From Panopea generosa (lineage: Eukaryota; Mollusca; Bivalvia; Adapedonta; Hiatellidae): DNA of 64,000 nucleotides. Below, piece by piece: positions 1 to 19,312 of this stretch. The stretch lies in contig CM055897.1 in assembly GCA_029582155.1 (NCBI GenBank), positions 8,272,007 to 8,336,006 on the forward strand, given 5' to 3'. Every line of letters begins with the position of its first letter. Position 1 is the stretch's first letter. The translations under genes and the position numbers were made by a program. A model generated the notes under the pieces. The model had not been told where the DNA came from, made no database searches, and saw only the letters and a program-made list of their open reading frames with translations.

Positions 1-965
1 ATAACTTACACAATAGCGCTTAACACTTGCGCATAACTTACACACCACATACACATAACTTACAGCATATTGTCTTAACACATACGCATAACTTACACAA
101 TAGTGGCTTAACATAAGCGCATTACTTCAAATAGTGTCTTAACACATACGCATGTCTTACACACTAGTGTCTTAACACATACGCACGACTTACGCAATAG
201 TGTCTTAACACATACGAATAACTTACACAATAGTGCCTTAACACATACACATGACTTACCGGTTGTGTCATAACACAAACGCATAACTTCAAATAGTGTC
301 TTAATACATACGCATGTCTTACACAAATACGCAATACTTACACAATAGTGGATTAATACATACGCACAACTTACACAATAGTGTCTTAACACAAGCACAT
401 ACCTTCAAATAGTGTCTTAACACAAACGCATGACTTCCACAATAGTGTCTTAACACATGCGCATGACTTACACAATAGTGTCTTAACACATACGCATAAC
501 TAACACAATAGTGGCTTAACACATGTGCATAACTTACACACTAGTGTCTTAACACATGCGAATAACTTACACAATAGTGTTTTAACACATACGCATAACT
601 AACACAAAATTGTCTTAACACATGCACATAACTTACACAATAGCGTCTTAACACATACGCATGACTTACATACGCCTAACTTACAAAATTGTGTCTTTAC
701 ACATACGCATAACTTACAGGATATTTTCTGAATACTTACATATTGTATAAAGCCTCTCACATAACTTACATAATATTTCCTAAATGTTTTCACATAACTC
801 AAACAATATCGCCTGAATTCTTACATATACTTTGACATTAAAATAATACCTGAACAATAAAACATAATTTACACAATATTGTATGACTACTCTCACATAA
901 TTTACAAAATATTGCCGTTAATGCTTACACATAACTTAAACAATATCGCCTGGATGCTTACATAA
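1..965. repeat. 33-bp minisatellite, degenerate
   Basis: About 29 head-to-tail copies of a 33-bp unit built around 'cacaatagtgtcttaacac' and 'atacgcataactta'. Copies are well conserved to about 700 and decay towards 960. Because 33 is a multiple of three, long open frames with an 11-residue period arise on the minus strand. These are by-products of the repeat and not genes. The left end runs off the window. Confidence 0.9.
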
Positions 966-1969
966 AGTGACTAATAGAATTTAGCCACTCTAATTACATC
1001 GGCAGGTTCTCATCAATATTGACAAACATACACACACATATATACACATATACACATAATTATATGTGTTTATATGTTAATTGAATGTTGTACAGAGAAC
1101 AGAGAGTATTCGGGAGAAAGAGATAGGAGCAGACGGACAAACGGAGGGGCGTACGGGCTGATGGACGGATGGGCTTATGGTATCGGACGGATGGGTGGTC
1201 AGGCGGGCAGGCAGGCAGGCAGGTAGACAGACAGCGTAGACGTTTATATATATATGTAAAACAACAAATGTGTCTCGTGTTTTAAATAAAATATCTTTAT
1301 TATAAAAGTATAAAACATGAGAGCAATAAACAACTATACACATGCAATCATAAACAGAATTGTAAGTTTTAGGAATGCACAGTTTGAGAACAAATTACTT
1401 GATACCCTGAGTGTATGAACACATAAAAGATAAATATTTTTTTTAGTAAGTAATTACATGCGAATATATTAGTAACGATGGTTTAATGAAGATTTGTGGT
1501 TACCGTAGCAACACCTATTAACTGGATTAAGTGATAACTCCGGTAACCTATCTAAAATACGTGACGATGACATGTGTCTCCGGTGATATATTGACTATCC
1601 GTGACCGTGACATCTCCGTCGCATGCGCCTCGTGCATACTTGTACTTGCCGGACACGTGGTACCAGGCGCCGCCAAATCACGAGGCACCAATGTATGACC
1701 AACTCTGTCTCTGTTTGTTTGCCCAGCAGCTCCCTCTCCATCTATGAGCTGTTTGGTAGTGGTATATACGTCAAGAATTGCAATTATAATCTTAGTTAAA
1801 TATTTACAAAGTGTCCAACGTATAATATATGCCTGCCTTAATTACTACATATTGGTCAAACAATAGCATTTCGATGAACCTTGACATATATAGAAATGTG
1901 AGGAGTTAAATAAATAATATACATATTTGTTAAATATTTCCCCCTGTTTCTTTAATCCTGAAACACGTT
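966..1969. other. 3' flank of the homeobox gene, no gene seen
   Basis: AT-rich sequence with a short G-rich stretch near 1130-1230 containing (GGCA)n. On the minus strand an AATAAA lies at about 1293-1298, roughly 670 bp past the homeobox stop codon. It is a candidate poly(A) signal only, because the motif is common in AT-rich DNA. Confidence 0.4.
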
Positions 1970-7887
<5,918 letters not shown>

Positions 7888-9649
7888 TGTTGTAAATAAA
7901 CTTCCCTCTTACATACAATTACTCCAATTAAATAAATCTATAAACAATATCCTGATATACTTGTAGCACTAATACTTCTATTTTGGAATACACCTGTACT
8001 GCACTGTGTTCACATTCGAATTACTTTAAAATCCGAATCTTTCCGATTTAAATATAAGATTGCCAATTTGAGTAAACTTTTCTTCTCTAAATCCTCGCAC
8101 TTGACATGATAATAAAATGTATTTATTACCTCAGTTAATTTATGCTATTCCATATCGCTGTCATTAATGACAACAATTTACTCATAGTTAACACCTCATT
8201 GCCTATAATTAGTCTTAATTAGTTTATGATACCGTTGTTTTTCACGTGTCATCCGAAAATCTCAATGGCGGGTAATGACACGCGCTCTCAGTCGCATGGA
8301 ATCCTGGGTAGAATTTGACACCATGTGCTGGTTACTTTAAAAAAAGCAAGTACAAACTGTGAAAATGATTATAATATCCGGGATGTATCTGTTGTGTTTT
8401 ATTCTAACATAAACCGTACTGCTGAACCATTGTCCACTACTTGGTCAACGCGCGCGATCAACAGAAATACAAACACAGTTTCATCCACTCTTCTTTCTTT
8501 AGTCGCAAAATGTTCCCACTAAACACAAAGCTTTAATACAGTTTTTTGCCAGACTTATTCGTGATAAGATAAATATACCACAGACTTGTGTTCACTCCTT
8601 ACATCTTCAAAACTCCTTTAAAATTTCACCAGTTTAAACTAAATTGTATTTGACAATATCAAATATAAATAAGAGATAAGCCCCAAGACCGGCCACCGAT
8701 TGGTCAACTCCGGCAAACACTTGATTATAACAAGTTGTGGTCTACTATCAAAACTGTACAGAAATTATTTTAAAGTTTTAAACTAACGCACTTATAAGAA
8801 CAGCTCCAGCCCTTCTACAAGCAATTCGCATTATGGAACCTTTTGTTGGTTTGTTATCCGATTGTCGAAACACAATGCCACATTTCGTTCGTTAACTCGT
8901 TATCTACTTAACGGCTACCAACTTTGCCTTAATCCTCATTGTAAAGTAAAATTGTAATAAAAACATAATATTTCTTTTTGACAGTTAACTGTTCAGATTT
9001 TCTCAGCGTTCACGGCGTTTAAGAGAAATGTAGTTCGCACCATTCTTAAGCAATAATAGAAAATACAGAATAGCAATCAGCCTGCGATAACACGTGCAAA
9101 TGTGTAGGTAAAGAAATAGCACTTATATACCCCCTGCTAACAAATTGCAATTGTCTACCAATATCCGACAGGATATTTATAAAAAAGTAAATTTATAAAC
9201 CGGTGTAAGGTGTTGACGTTTTAATCATTACACACAACTAAATTATACACTTATTTATTTATGCCTCATTATATGTACAATAACACGTTTTTCAAGTTTT
9301 ACTATCAAATCGGCAACAAAGTGCCTGTGGCCATTTACAAACTACTATTATCAGTTTATTAATGTCTCATCATTTGTTCAATTTCACAATACAGTTTATA
9401 AAACAAATAACATGTCATTCCATATAAGAATTATAAGAGACGACAATAGACAGACAACTTTGGTGCCACTGCCATATAACTTATGATATCTAATAGCCAT
9501 ACAAAATTACGTAATATGGTTGCTTAGATACCATAGTAATTAACTTACAAACAATTATTACCAGAATATAATAATTGAACAAATACTGCTAATAATTACT
9601 TGAGATATAAGAAAGACAGCAATAAACATACAATATTTATTTTTATTTT
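7888..9649. other. Upstream region of the homeobox gene, no gene seen
   Basis: AT-rich non-coding DNA that must hold the promoter and 5' UTR of the homeobox gene. I see no convincing TATA box or clustered sites. Short open frames here have no recognisable domain. Confidence 0.4.
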
Positions 9650-9865
9650 TTTTGAGAATGGGGTTTACGCCTTTTCAACACATTTCAGGTCATATATGGC
9701 ATATCCTCAGACTGAGTAGAGCCATCGTCCTTCCGCAAGTAACTGGAAACTGTCTCATATAAGTTTTTGGAGCAAGCGGGACTTGAACCCACAACCTTAG
9801 CGATGAGAAGTAAGTGATCTTGAGACGACGCTTTAGACCACACGGCCACTGAGGACCCTTCATGT
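9650..9865 (-). mobile_element. SINE with tRNA-Leu/Ser-like head (family 2)
   Basis: On the minus strand the element starts with a tRNA-like head (GGCCGTGTGGTCTAAAGCG as A-box region, GGTTCAAGTCCCGC as B box). A body with 'cagtttccagttacttgc' follows, then a tail 'atgccatatatgacctgaaatgtgttgaaaa'. The same arrangement recurs at least six times in the window in both orientations. Confidence 0.82.
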
Positions 9866-10391
9866 ACAATATAAACAACAAACATACCATCAGTTGTTAA
9901 AGTAATTAAATCATTTAAAACAGTTTTACGAATATCGAAGGCTTGTTTTATAAATTTGGAGACTTTATGCAACAAATGAACATATAACATAGTACACGTT
10001 ACATAAAATAACGTATGTCAATCTAAAATAATTATCAGAAACAATATACAATTCAATAAAATATTTCTTCGAATGACATACTTTAATTATTTTTATTTTT
10101 ACAATTTTTATTTTATTTTATTTTTAAACTTGCTTGTCTTGACTTCCGTCTAAAAAATAATTAAAATTATACACATGGAAAAAAAATGATTTGCATTAAT
10201 TGTTAATTTTTCTAAAACAGAATACATATTTTACACAATAACTGTCAAAATGACACAGCTGTTTAACCAAAACAAATTACTAGATAGAGTGATTGTAATT
10301 ATGTGGAGCATTATCACACTAAGTGTCAGTTAAAATGCATTTGTCAAACATGTTAAGGGTAACAAAGATTGCAATTAATTTTGAGTAATTG

Positions 10392-10690
10392 GTGTAAAGG
10401 TGTTATAGATATGCCGGTGTTAGTGGTTTTTGCAGATGGCAATCATTAAATTAAAGGAATTTTGATACCAATTTGGAATTATAATGTATTACGAAACGTT
10501 TTGGTTTGATAAAATAATCGAAATTGAAATAAGATAAGTAATTGCTGTAAATGTGTTATAGAGATGCCGGTGTTCGTGTTTTTTTGCAGATGGCAATCGT
10601 TAAAAGGAATTTTGATCCCAAATTTGAATAATAATGTATTAAGACACGTTTTGGGTTGATGAAATAATCGCAATTGATATAAGATAAATG
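10392..10690. repeat. Tandem duplication, ~153-bp unit
   Basis: Two adjacent diverged copies, each carrying 'gttatagatatgccggtgtt', 'gcagatggcaatc' and 'ataatgtatta.gacacgttttg'. No coding content. Confidence 0.85.
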
Positions 10691-10935
10691 TTACTGTGCT
10701 GCATTACAGAACCAGAAAAAAAATATAATGAAAATAATCAGTTAACAATTTCTAGAATAATAAATACATTAATCACATATATGTGTTACGCAGATCTAAC
10801 AGCTTGTGCGTTTTGTCAGTGCCGATATTTCAGTTTATAGTGCCTTGTGTGTTTAAATGTTATATATATAAACATAAAAGAACAGAACTTTTTCATGGTG
10901 AAAAGCGTTGTAATTGCTAAAGCCAAATGAAATGA

Positions 10936-11121
10936 TGTTCTGTTCTGTTCTGTTCTGTTCTGTTCTGTTCTGTTCTGCTCTGCTCTGCTCTGCTCTGCTC
11001 TGCTCTGCTCTGCTCTGCTAAATGTTTAAATGTTTAAATGTTTAAATGTTAAATGTTAAATGTTAAATGTTAAATGTTAAATGTTAAATGTTAAATGTTA
11101 AATGTTAAATGTTAAATGTTT
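10936..11121. repeat. Compound microsatellite (TTCTG)n, (CTCTG)n, (AAATGTT)n
   Basis: A run of TTCTG pentamers changes to CTCTG pentamers at about 10976, then to AAATGTTT and AAATGTT heptamers from about 11020. Confidence 0.95.
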
Positions 11122-11384
11122 AACAATCCCGTAAGCGACATATAATATTCTGAAGTCTGAACAGGAGAACATAACCAATGTTTACATTTTATAAAGTGAC
11201 ATATAAATGTTTATGATGTTTGTGCTGTAAGAATAAGATTGACTATTATATTTAAAAACAAATATACCTTTGAAAGAATTATATTTTTCATTAACGAAGT
11301 CAGAATGTAAAGAGACACGAACCTTTAATACGTGTCATGTGTCGATATGAGTGAAAATATATATCACGAACTTGTCACTCCCAA

Positions 11385-11705
11385 AATATTTCCAAAACTC
11401 ATACCAGCTTTCTAGACAATTGTGTGTCATTTTAGAAATGTTGGTTCGAAACACATCGTGGGCAAATAGTTTACATTTTATTTTTCTGGAAATTGATAGT
11501 TATCGCAAAACCATTGAGTTTAAAAAAAAAACAACCTTGTCAATGTATGCTTTTTTTCCCGTAATAACTGCAGATCTTGAACCAGTGAAGAATTTGAGCC
11601 CAGACACAAGCTGCAGATTTGTTTTTTTTTCACTGTTTTTTGGACATAAATGTTATAATGGAGCCCTATGGGAAATGTAATAGTGACGTGAGACGTTAAT
11701 GGTCG
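11385..11705. repeat. Dispersed ~320-bp repeat, copy 1
   Basis: Shares a long diverged match with 16550-16862: 'ctttctagacaattgtgtgtcattttag', 'catcgtgggcaaatag', 'accagtgaagaa.ttgag', 'ataatggagccc.atgggaaatg', 'gagacgttaatg'. It is probably an interspersed element of unknown class. No coding content seen. Confidence 0.75.
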
Positions 11706-12679
11706 TATCAAAGTGTAAGTTGCAATGGAAGCACTCGGGTAATAAAGTAGTTTGTAGGAATGTGATCTATGAGCGTCACTTGACTCAAAATCACTTAAAC
11801 ATAATGATAAACATGTAATGTCCGACCCCGGACTTCACCTTGTCTCCTTTCTGCGTGTTTTAATCTCCAAACAACAAATTTCAAATGTATTCAAATAACC
11901 GTTCCACATTCAAATAGTTCCATTGACAATTTTAGATAAACTTTTAATTTCCTTTCGCACTTAGCATAATCCAAAGCGCCGACACCGTGTTGTAATGGCC
12001 GGTAAGATACGCTCCGGTTATGGTGCGATACGGACTTGATGAAATAGATAACGTTACCCCGGATTCAATTAGAAAACGAACAGAGCGAGTTTAGAAGACC
12101 CTTTATTAAACTTACTCACTTTACTAGATTCTCTAATGAAAACATTAGCGGACCCTTGGACAGAGGTAAGACAACGCAGGTAAATCCATTCAAGTGCAAA
12201 TGTCACATAAAGTTGTTTAAAATGGCCAGAGGTCCCTTACGACAAAAAAAAACTGATGGCAAAATTTGAACAAAATGGCCATAAGTGATAAAGACAAAAA
12301 GTAAACAACATAAGGACGTTTAACAAGCATCGTTGGGTTTCAGGGAAGAGGTCGTTTGTACTTTTTCTAAATATTATTATTTCTATAGCAACGGCAGCCG
12401 GATTGCAAAAGCAACGCAACCCTGTATCGCAAGAAACATCATTTTGATAGCATTGGTTGATTTCATTTTAAGTTTTTCCGTTTTATACATTTCCCTTTAA
12501 ATATAAACGCAATGCAAACGTAGACATAAGCTGTCGTTCTGGATCTTCCTCGATAGCAGTAATACGTTACATGCCGATAACGTATTTTGAACAACGACTA
12601 CCTTTAAGAAAAAAGCCTTAACCGTCATGACCAGTAAATGCTTCAGACATCAAGAACAAGAGAATTCAATCGAAAACTT
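11706..12679. other. No gene or repeat recognised
   Basis: AT-rich sequence with no splice-consistent coding segment and no repeat that I can match elsewhere in the window. Confidence 0.4.
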
Positions 12680-12962
12680 GATTAAATGAGTATTTAGCGT
12701 CTTTTTTATGCCATCAAAGGTTAACAGACGATCAGTTAACCTAACCACTGTTTCCTGGAAAGTTAACCAGTACTCGAGCATACCCCCATCTCCGCAAGTA
12801 ACTGATAACTTTCCCACTTGAATCGGCGGTGAGAGACGAATGATAATGAGACACAATGTCGTATATCAATCATCACGGAGACTGTTGCCGGGCGGTGATT
12901 CGAACTCACGACCCCTGGATTGATAGTCAGACGCGCTAACGACTGAGCTAATCGGGCTCTAC
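12680..12962 (-). mobile_element. SINE with tRNA-like head (family 1, GCCCGGC type), near full length
   Basis: The minus strand opens with GCCCGATTAGCTCAGTCG and GAGTTCGAATCACCGCCCGG, an A box and B box in tRNA-like spacing. A conserved body follows ('gtgatgattgatatacgacattgtgtctcat', 'ctcgagtactggttaac'), then 'ttaactgatcgtctgttaacc' and a CTAAATA-type tail. Other copies are at 29606, 44636 and 62435. Confidence 0.88.
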
Positions 12963-13514
12963 AGAGCTTAGTATCTTGATTTCAAAAACGCGTGATTCCT
13001 TTTTCTAGATATATATTTTTCAAGGATGGACGGGAAACCGTTAGACGTATGTTGATTCTATTATAATTTGAGAACCATTACCGCCAGTGGGAACAGTACT
13101 CCGTACAGGAAATGATCTTAATATTAATGGCACAATTCAAAAACAAATACTTGTGTCTCACAGAGGATATGACTCCCTCATTATCGTATTTACCTAAAGA
13201 TTAACCGCACTCACCTGTCGACACGGTGTTTAAGTTAAAATGAGATATTTACCTTGGCATTTGAGGAATCACCGTTTAATCTTAAAAACAGGGGATAGGA
13301 TTTGTTAACAAAAACGGCAACTACAAAATTGGTAGTAAATACTGATATCTTAAATCCAGCCAGATCTCATCTAAGCCCAGTGACAATACTTTTAACTCTA
13401 TAACAAGTAGATTTGGGGTTTATTGGCTTAAAACATATACACGTGATAATCGCATTGGGGAGATATTAAGATAGTAATGGTGACGTTAAATTTATTTTAA
13501 TCGGTTATATCTAA

Positions 13515-13604
13515 GTGATGATGATGGTGGTCATGATGATGATGATTATGTTGATGATGATTATGATGAGGATGATAGATGATAATGATTATGAGCCAAT
13601 GGAA

Positions 13605-13690
<86 letters not shown>
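13515..13690. repeat. (GAT)n microsatellite
   Basis: Long GAT/ATG run, imperfect to about 13600 and pure to 13690. It produces a spurious poly-methionine frame. Confidence 0.97.
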
Positions 13691-14829
13691 AAATTTTGCC
13701 TTGTGAAAATAAAACTGGAGTCCTTTTTAAGGAAACAGAATTATTTAGGTTTTATTTATATTTAATGTTGGTTCAAGGGTTGGCATTTTCTGTGTGATGA
13801 CGTTTATATATCTTATTTCGTTCATCTAATCGTTCTTTGTTTCCCCCTCTTGTTCATAATACATACTAGTATAACTTTATACAATACATGCTGTTTAAAA
13901 TCAATAAACGCTAAAGATATTAATACAAATGGAGGTAGAAGTAAAATTTGTCTAAACAGGTTTTTAAAACAAATTTTGTTGTGGTGTTGCACCAATTCGC
14001 TCAAAAACTGGAAGGTATGAACGACTGCCAAATGAATAAAGACTTTGCCTTTTCTGTATCAGACAAAGATGTATTGTAAAAGCTGTTCAAAATGATATGC
14101 ATTACAGAAATGTCAGACGAAAACAAACATACTTTCTTATACGCATAGTTGCCAAAAGCTGCTTTCTATTTCTTGAAAGAATAAATTTCTTCTTAAGCAA
14201 ATATACAAACTATATTTTGAAGACTTATACATTCCGAAGTACCCAGTAATATGTCTTCTGTTATCTGCTTATTAATTTAATTTCGCTGCTTGGCGATAGA
14301 TGTCACGTTTCGCGGTGTTTTTATGGAGTAAAAATAAACCTCGTTTTAACAGGTGTTAAATCGGCCACTGTCCAGTTTGACACTGACTGTCATGTTTGTG
14401 GCCACCACCAGAGGGAGGTGTCAATGGATTTGATAATAATTTTTGCATCAATATCTCAGTCAACAGTTGTCACGATAATATAAGAAAATAGTTCTAAATA
14501 TATATCATTCCAATCCATTTACGGTTTGACTTTCTAAAATCATTTAAAAGCATTTCAGTTCATCCTGGCTGGACAAAAACAAATATTTTCTATTTTAAAG
14601 TACATTTGTAGTTTTATGCATTATTCAAGCCGACACAATACCTTCATGTGAACTAGTCAATGAACCATTGGTGTTTTGTATAAATGATAGTTAAGATATA
14701 ACCATTGCAGATTATCACTTACTGATAGTCACAGTTATTGGGAACAGACCCCTGTGTGTCCCCACATCAGCAAAATTGACATGTAAAACTTAGCTTCAGA
14801 CTGGTCCTTCCAAGCAAGTTTCGGTGAAT
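13691..14829. other. No gene recognised
   Basis: AT-rich. No splice-consistent coding signal and no matched repeat was found. Confidence 0.4.
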
Positions 14830-15360
14830 TCCAAGTGATGGTTCCAGAAAAGAACGCTTAAGATATATACACAGCTAGATTTCATGGCAAGCTTCACTGA
14901 AATACAAGTGTTGGTTCCAGAAAAGAACGCTTAAGATATATACACAGCTAGATTTCATGGCAAGCTTCACTGAAATACAAGTGTTGGTTCCAGAAAAGAA
15001 CGCTTAAGAGATATACACAGCTAGATTTCATGGCAAGCTTCACTGAAATACAAGTGTTGGTTCCAGAAATGAACGCTTAAGAGATATACACAGCTAGATT
15101 CCATGGCAAGCTTCACTGAAACACAAGTGTTGGTTCCAGAAAAGAACGCTTAAGATATAAACACAGCTAGATTTCATGGCAAGCTTCACTGAAGCACAAG
15201 TGTTGGTTCCAGAAAAGAACGCTTAAGATATATACACAGCTAGATTTCATGGCAAGCTTCACTGAAATACAAGTGTTGGTTCCAGAAAAGAACGCTTAAG
15301 AGATATACACAGCTAGATTTCTTGTCAAGCTTCACTGAAATACAAGTGTTGGTTCAAGAG
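14830..15360. repeat. 73-bp tandem repeat, 7 copies
   Basis: The unit contains 'ttccagaaaagaacgcttaa', 'gatatatacacagctag' and 'tcatggcaagcttcactgaa'. Copies are more than 90% alike, indicating recent expansion or homogenisation. Confidence 0.95.
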
Positions 15361-16254
15361 AAAATACGTATATTTAATATTGAAATTTCAAACGGTCGTA
15401 ACTCAGTAAATACCATCGAAACAGAACGAAAAAGTGACATGCGCACTAGCAACTAGACGTAACACTAATCATTCCCAGTAAGTTTCGGCCACGCGCGGAA
15501 TCGAATGAGTACTCAGGATAGTACTATAATTCTGTAAATGCAAAGGGCGGTAACTCGTGATCATTCCCATCAAGTTTCGGCTGAATCCGATCACATATGC
15601 CGAGTTCCCCAGACAAGATTCTGTGGCAGACGGACTGACAGACGAAAAGTCCAAAAGCAACATGTATCCCAGAGAGAATGATACATAATACTGTTTCTGT
15701 TTATTTCGATGCATCCGGCGAGTTAGTTGATTTGAATTTGATTTCGATTTGAACATCGCATTGGTAACATATCATTGTTTTTTTTTGTCAGTCTTATCAA
15801 GAATTCGAATGACGTCTATGCGCAATTGTACATACTTGACCAATTTCGTTTGCCTTTGGCATTAAGCAGTCTTCGGTAGCTATAGGATCAACTGAAATGG
15901 AAGTCTAATGTGGCTTTTCCGGCGGATTACTAAAAAGAATCCAGTTTGTGTCTCATTTTCATTGTCTATGTTTTCGCTTGATATACATCAGTATGGAACG
16001 TATAAAATGAAGAGTATAGATATGTATGAATTAAAGTGCCGATATTTTTTGTTAAAAAATCAAATATAATACATCTCAAACAAGGTTTTTTATACAAAAT
16101 TATGACCGAAGCTAAAAGTGAACGTTCATGAGTATGCATTCATGGTGAAAAAGAACGACACGATGCTATATGGGTTCAATGAATGTAAATATACATTTAG
16201 GACGCACACCACTATTATCGAATCTTTCTGACGTACATATAAAAGTGGTAAATA

Positions 16255-16430
16255 TTTTTTAAATTGGGTCTTAAGCCATTGTCAACACATTTAAGGTTAT
16301 ATATGATTGCATATCCAGTTTTATTGGTAGATAAAGAATGAATCTGAGTAGAATCACCGGCCTTTCACAAGTAACTGGCTAACTTTCTCAGAAAAAGGTT
16401 TTAAAGCGAGCATGCAATAAGGAGTTAAAA
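16255..16430 (-). mobile_element. SINE family 2, decayed partial copy
   Basis: The minus strand carries the family 2 body and tail ('agttacttgtgaaagg', 'ctgagtagaat' and 'atatgca..catatataac' equivalents), but the tRNA-like head is lost in a region ending in poly(C). Confidence 0.6.
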
Positions 16431-16432
16431 TA

Positions 16433-16462
16433 CCCCCCCCCCCCCCCCTCCCCCCTCCCCCT
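16433..16462. repeat. Poly(C) / C-rich tract
   Basis: About 30 bases of almost pure C broken by single T residues. The G-rich complement could form a G-quadruplex. Confidence 0.9.
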
Positions 16463-16549
16463 TTTTCGTTTTTTTACAATATTTTACATTGCAGTGATAT
16501 ATTTTTTCTACCATGTGTTAAATGATCAGTGTTTTAAAAATCACTACTG

Positions 16550-16862
16550 AACATTCATGCTGATACCAACTTTCTAGCCAGTTCTGTGTCATTTTAGAAT
16601 TAATGGTTCGAACCGCATCGTGGGCGAATAGTTGATATATTATCATTCTAAAAATTGATATAGGAATCATAAAACCATTGAATAAAAAAAACCTGATCAA
16701 GATATGATTTATTTTCTTTATTATTGCTGATATTTAACCAGTGAAGAACTTGAGCTCAGATACATGCTGCAGATTAGCGTTTTTTTACTTTGTTTTGGAC
16801 ATACTTGTTACAATGGAGCCCCATGGGAAATGAAATAGTGGAATGAGACGTTAATGCCATCT
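16550..16862. repeat. Dispersed ~320-bp repeat, copy 2
   Basis: Same orientation as copy 1 at 11385-11705. A block found at the left edge of copy 1 ('acttgtcactcccaaaatat', 'ttccaaaactcat') also occurs separately at about 16952-16983, so the two loci have been rearranged relative to each other. Confidence 0.7.
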
Positions 16863-17599
16863 CACTGTCTGCACAAGTATGTGCTTTCAATTTAGAATGC
16901 GGCAGACTGACGAGAGAGTGAGAAGACAACTAAGTAAAACTGATATACGAACTTGTCACTCCCAAAATATTTCCAAAACTCATCTATCATTTTAAACAAC
17001 TTGGTAACAGTATCTTGCAGACGATAATTACATATCGCCAGACGACATCCCCTTGCTGGACCTTTGACCTTGTCGATGAAATCATAGCGTCTTATGATGG
17101 AATGCACGCGTTGTTGCTATGCATTCTTACAGTTAGTCAAATATTTTCGACCACATCCCAACCCAATTTGAATTGCTTTAAGAATGCAATGGCTGCCTCA
17201 GACGTGAGATTAATAATTGTTAATCTTTCTTTTAATTTACTTGTGGTCAAGTGAGTAATTTACGTGCTAAATTATCAATCGTCAAACCGCAAGTATTTCA
17301 AATTTCCGTTTGAAAATTGTTCAAGTATTGAAGCAGACGATAACCAAAGTGAAATTTATGATACGGTCATTTTGCAAACAGCGTTTAAGACTTTCTCGTC
17401 CTGATTATATTGTTGTACATCTGATACGAATCAATATATGTTGCTGTGAAGAAAATTTTAATTCGTTCAAAAGTCTGAATACAAAATAGTTTTTGTCCGT
17501 TATTCCAGTAATTACTCAATGAATGTGTGAATAAAAGTAAAAGTAAAGTAAAGTGCTTGTTTGTTTGTTATAGTGTCATGTTTAGTATAGTGTCAATCC

Positions 17600-17960
17600 T
17601 ACTGAGAGGGCCAGCCACACTGGGCTTATGAGGCACCTGTATATTGTACACAGTTATTTCCCGAAAGGTATCATTGCCAGACGTCAGGCAGTTAGACATT
17701 CTGTACCCCTCATTTTAACTAGCTGCTGGGTGAGCAACCGGTCGCATCAGAAAAATATCAAATGCTTTCATCGGGATTCGAACCTTCAACCTCCCGCTTC
17801 AGAGACGGACGCCTTAACCCTATACTTCATATAGACACCTTTGGACACCTCTAATATTGAAAGCATTAATTCATCACATATCAGCGATGGGTGAATTATT
17901 TTTATATTAACTGACAGAGTTGAAAACAGTGCAGGAAGTGTTCAGATTGCTCGTTTTCAA
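17600..17960 (-). mobile_element. tRNA-derived element (family 4)
   Basis: The minus strand holds a tRNA-like stretch (TTAAGGCGTCCGTCTC, GAAGGTTCGAATCCCG) followed by 'gcatttgatatttttctgatgcgacc'. The flank at 17815-17950 (the 'aaccct.acttcatatagac' block and 'attaactgacagagt') is repeated at 41820-41945, showing that this is a dispersed unit. Confidence 0.6.
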
Positions 17961-18179
17961 AGGCCTTCTGTGATTGGTGCGGGAAAACGCGTAACTATGG
18001 AGTAAAGGGTTAACTACTAGGCCACGGAAGGCGGTAATATGTTGCGTTTAACTCTGATAGAGATACATATCAAAGATCAATTCTAATTTACAAAATAATA
18101 AACAGAAATTCACCACCTTATATTCGAGATTCTTGTGTTAATTTTATGTTGTCTTTAATTAGGTTTTTCTGCCAAAATG

Positions 18180-18655
18180 AATCATTGAGTGTCATTGTTA
18201 ACCGTTTGATGGTTTATAATTCCTGGTAGATAGATACTTGGATATCCGTGTCAACGCACCACTGAGTGTTATTGTTAACCGTTTGATGGTTTAATAATTC
18301 CTGGTAGTTGAATACTTGGATGCCCGTGTCAACGCACCACTGAGTGTCATTGTTAACCGTTTGGTGGTTTAATAATTCCTGGTAGTTGAATACTTGGATG
18401 CCCGTGTCAACGCACTACTGAGTGTCATTGTTAACCGTTTGATGGTTTATAATTCCTGGTAGATGGATACTTGGATGCCCTTGTCAACGCACTACTGAGT
18501 GTCATTGTTAACCGTTTGATGGTTAATAATTCCTGGTAGATGGATACTTGGATGCCCGTGTCAACGCACCACTGAGTGTCATTGTTAACCGTTTGATGGT
18601 TAATAATTCCTGGTAGTTGGATACTTGGATGCCCGTGTCAACGCACCACAGGATA
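18180..18655. repeat. ~77-bp tandem repeat, 6 copies
   Basis: The unit contains 'actgagtgtcattgttaacc', 'gtttgatggtttaataattc', 'ctggtag' and 'tacttggatgcccgtgtcaa'. Confidence 0.95.
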
Positions 18656-19195
18656 TTGTTATTTCATTTATTTTCCTAATCCAAATCAAGTGCTGTCGAG
18701 ATATTCTTAAACTGTCTTAAGACCCCTCAACACTCGCCAGTCCTTTCATTGGGATATCAACACATTTAAGAATATACACACAAACAATTAGAAGATTTGT
18801 TGTTGGTAAACGTTAAACCCTTGAGACTGACACGTTCATTCAGAAACCATCTCTGAGAGGATATTAGCTTATTTCAATATGTTTAAATACGGGTTTTAAA
18901 TTCAGGAATGAGCAGCGTGGGAGAGAAAACACAAAACACAATAAAATACTATACAACAGTACTTGACAATTTAAGATGCACTCCTTCTGCACCACTCTCA
19001 AGGATTTATATTGAGATATATATAAGTCCTTACCACTATCAAACAAATTGATTGAGAAGTACGATTAACAGGTTATGGAGCTACTTGATATGAGGTACTG
19101 ATGCAAGAAATTGTAGTTTTTGTTTAAAGAAGTTTTGATATTGTATTGTTGCAGGTGGTACATGTGAAATGGGGTCGGGCCACAAGTCCCCCACC

Positions 19196-19312
19196 CACCA
19201 CCGTCGAAAAAGACAAGAGGAAACACCACCGTTGGCAAAGACAAGAGGAAACCACACCGTCGACAAAGACAAGAAAAAAAACACCGTCGGCAAAGACAGG
19301 AGGAAAGGTACT
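19196..19312. repeat. Short tandem repeat, ~28-bp unit, 4 copies
   Basis: Unit 'caccgtcgacaaagacaa' followed by 'gaggaaacca', degenerate. Open frames here on both strands reflect the repeat. Confidence 0.8.

Noticed and set aside
108-802. Open frames with CVCVKTLL-type repeats on the minus strand
   Set aside because: They are translations of the 33-bp minisatellite and have no other coding signal.
13515-13706. Methionine-rich open frame
   Set aside because: Pure product of the (GAT)n microsatellite.
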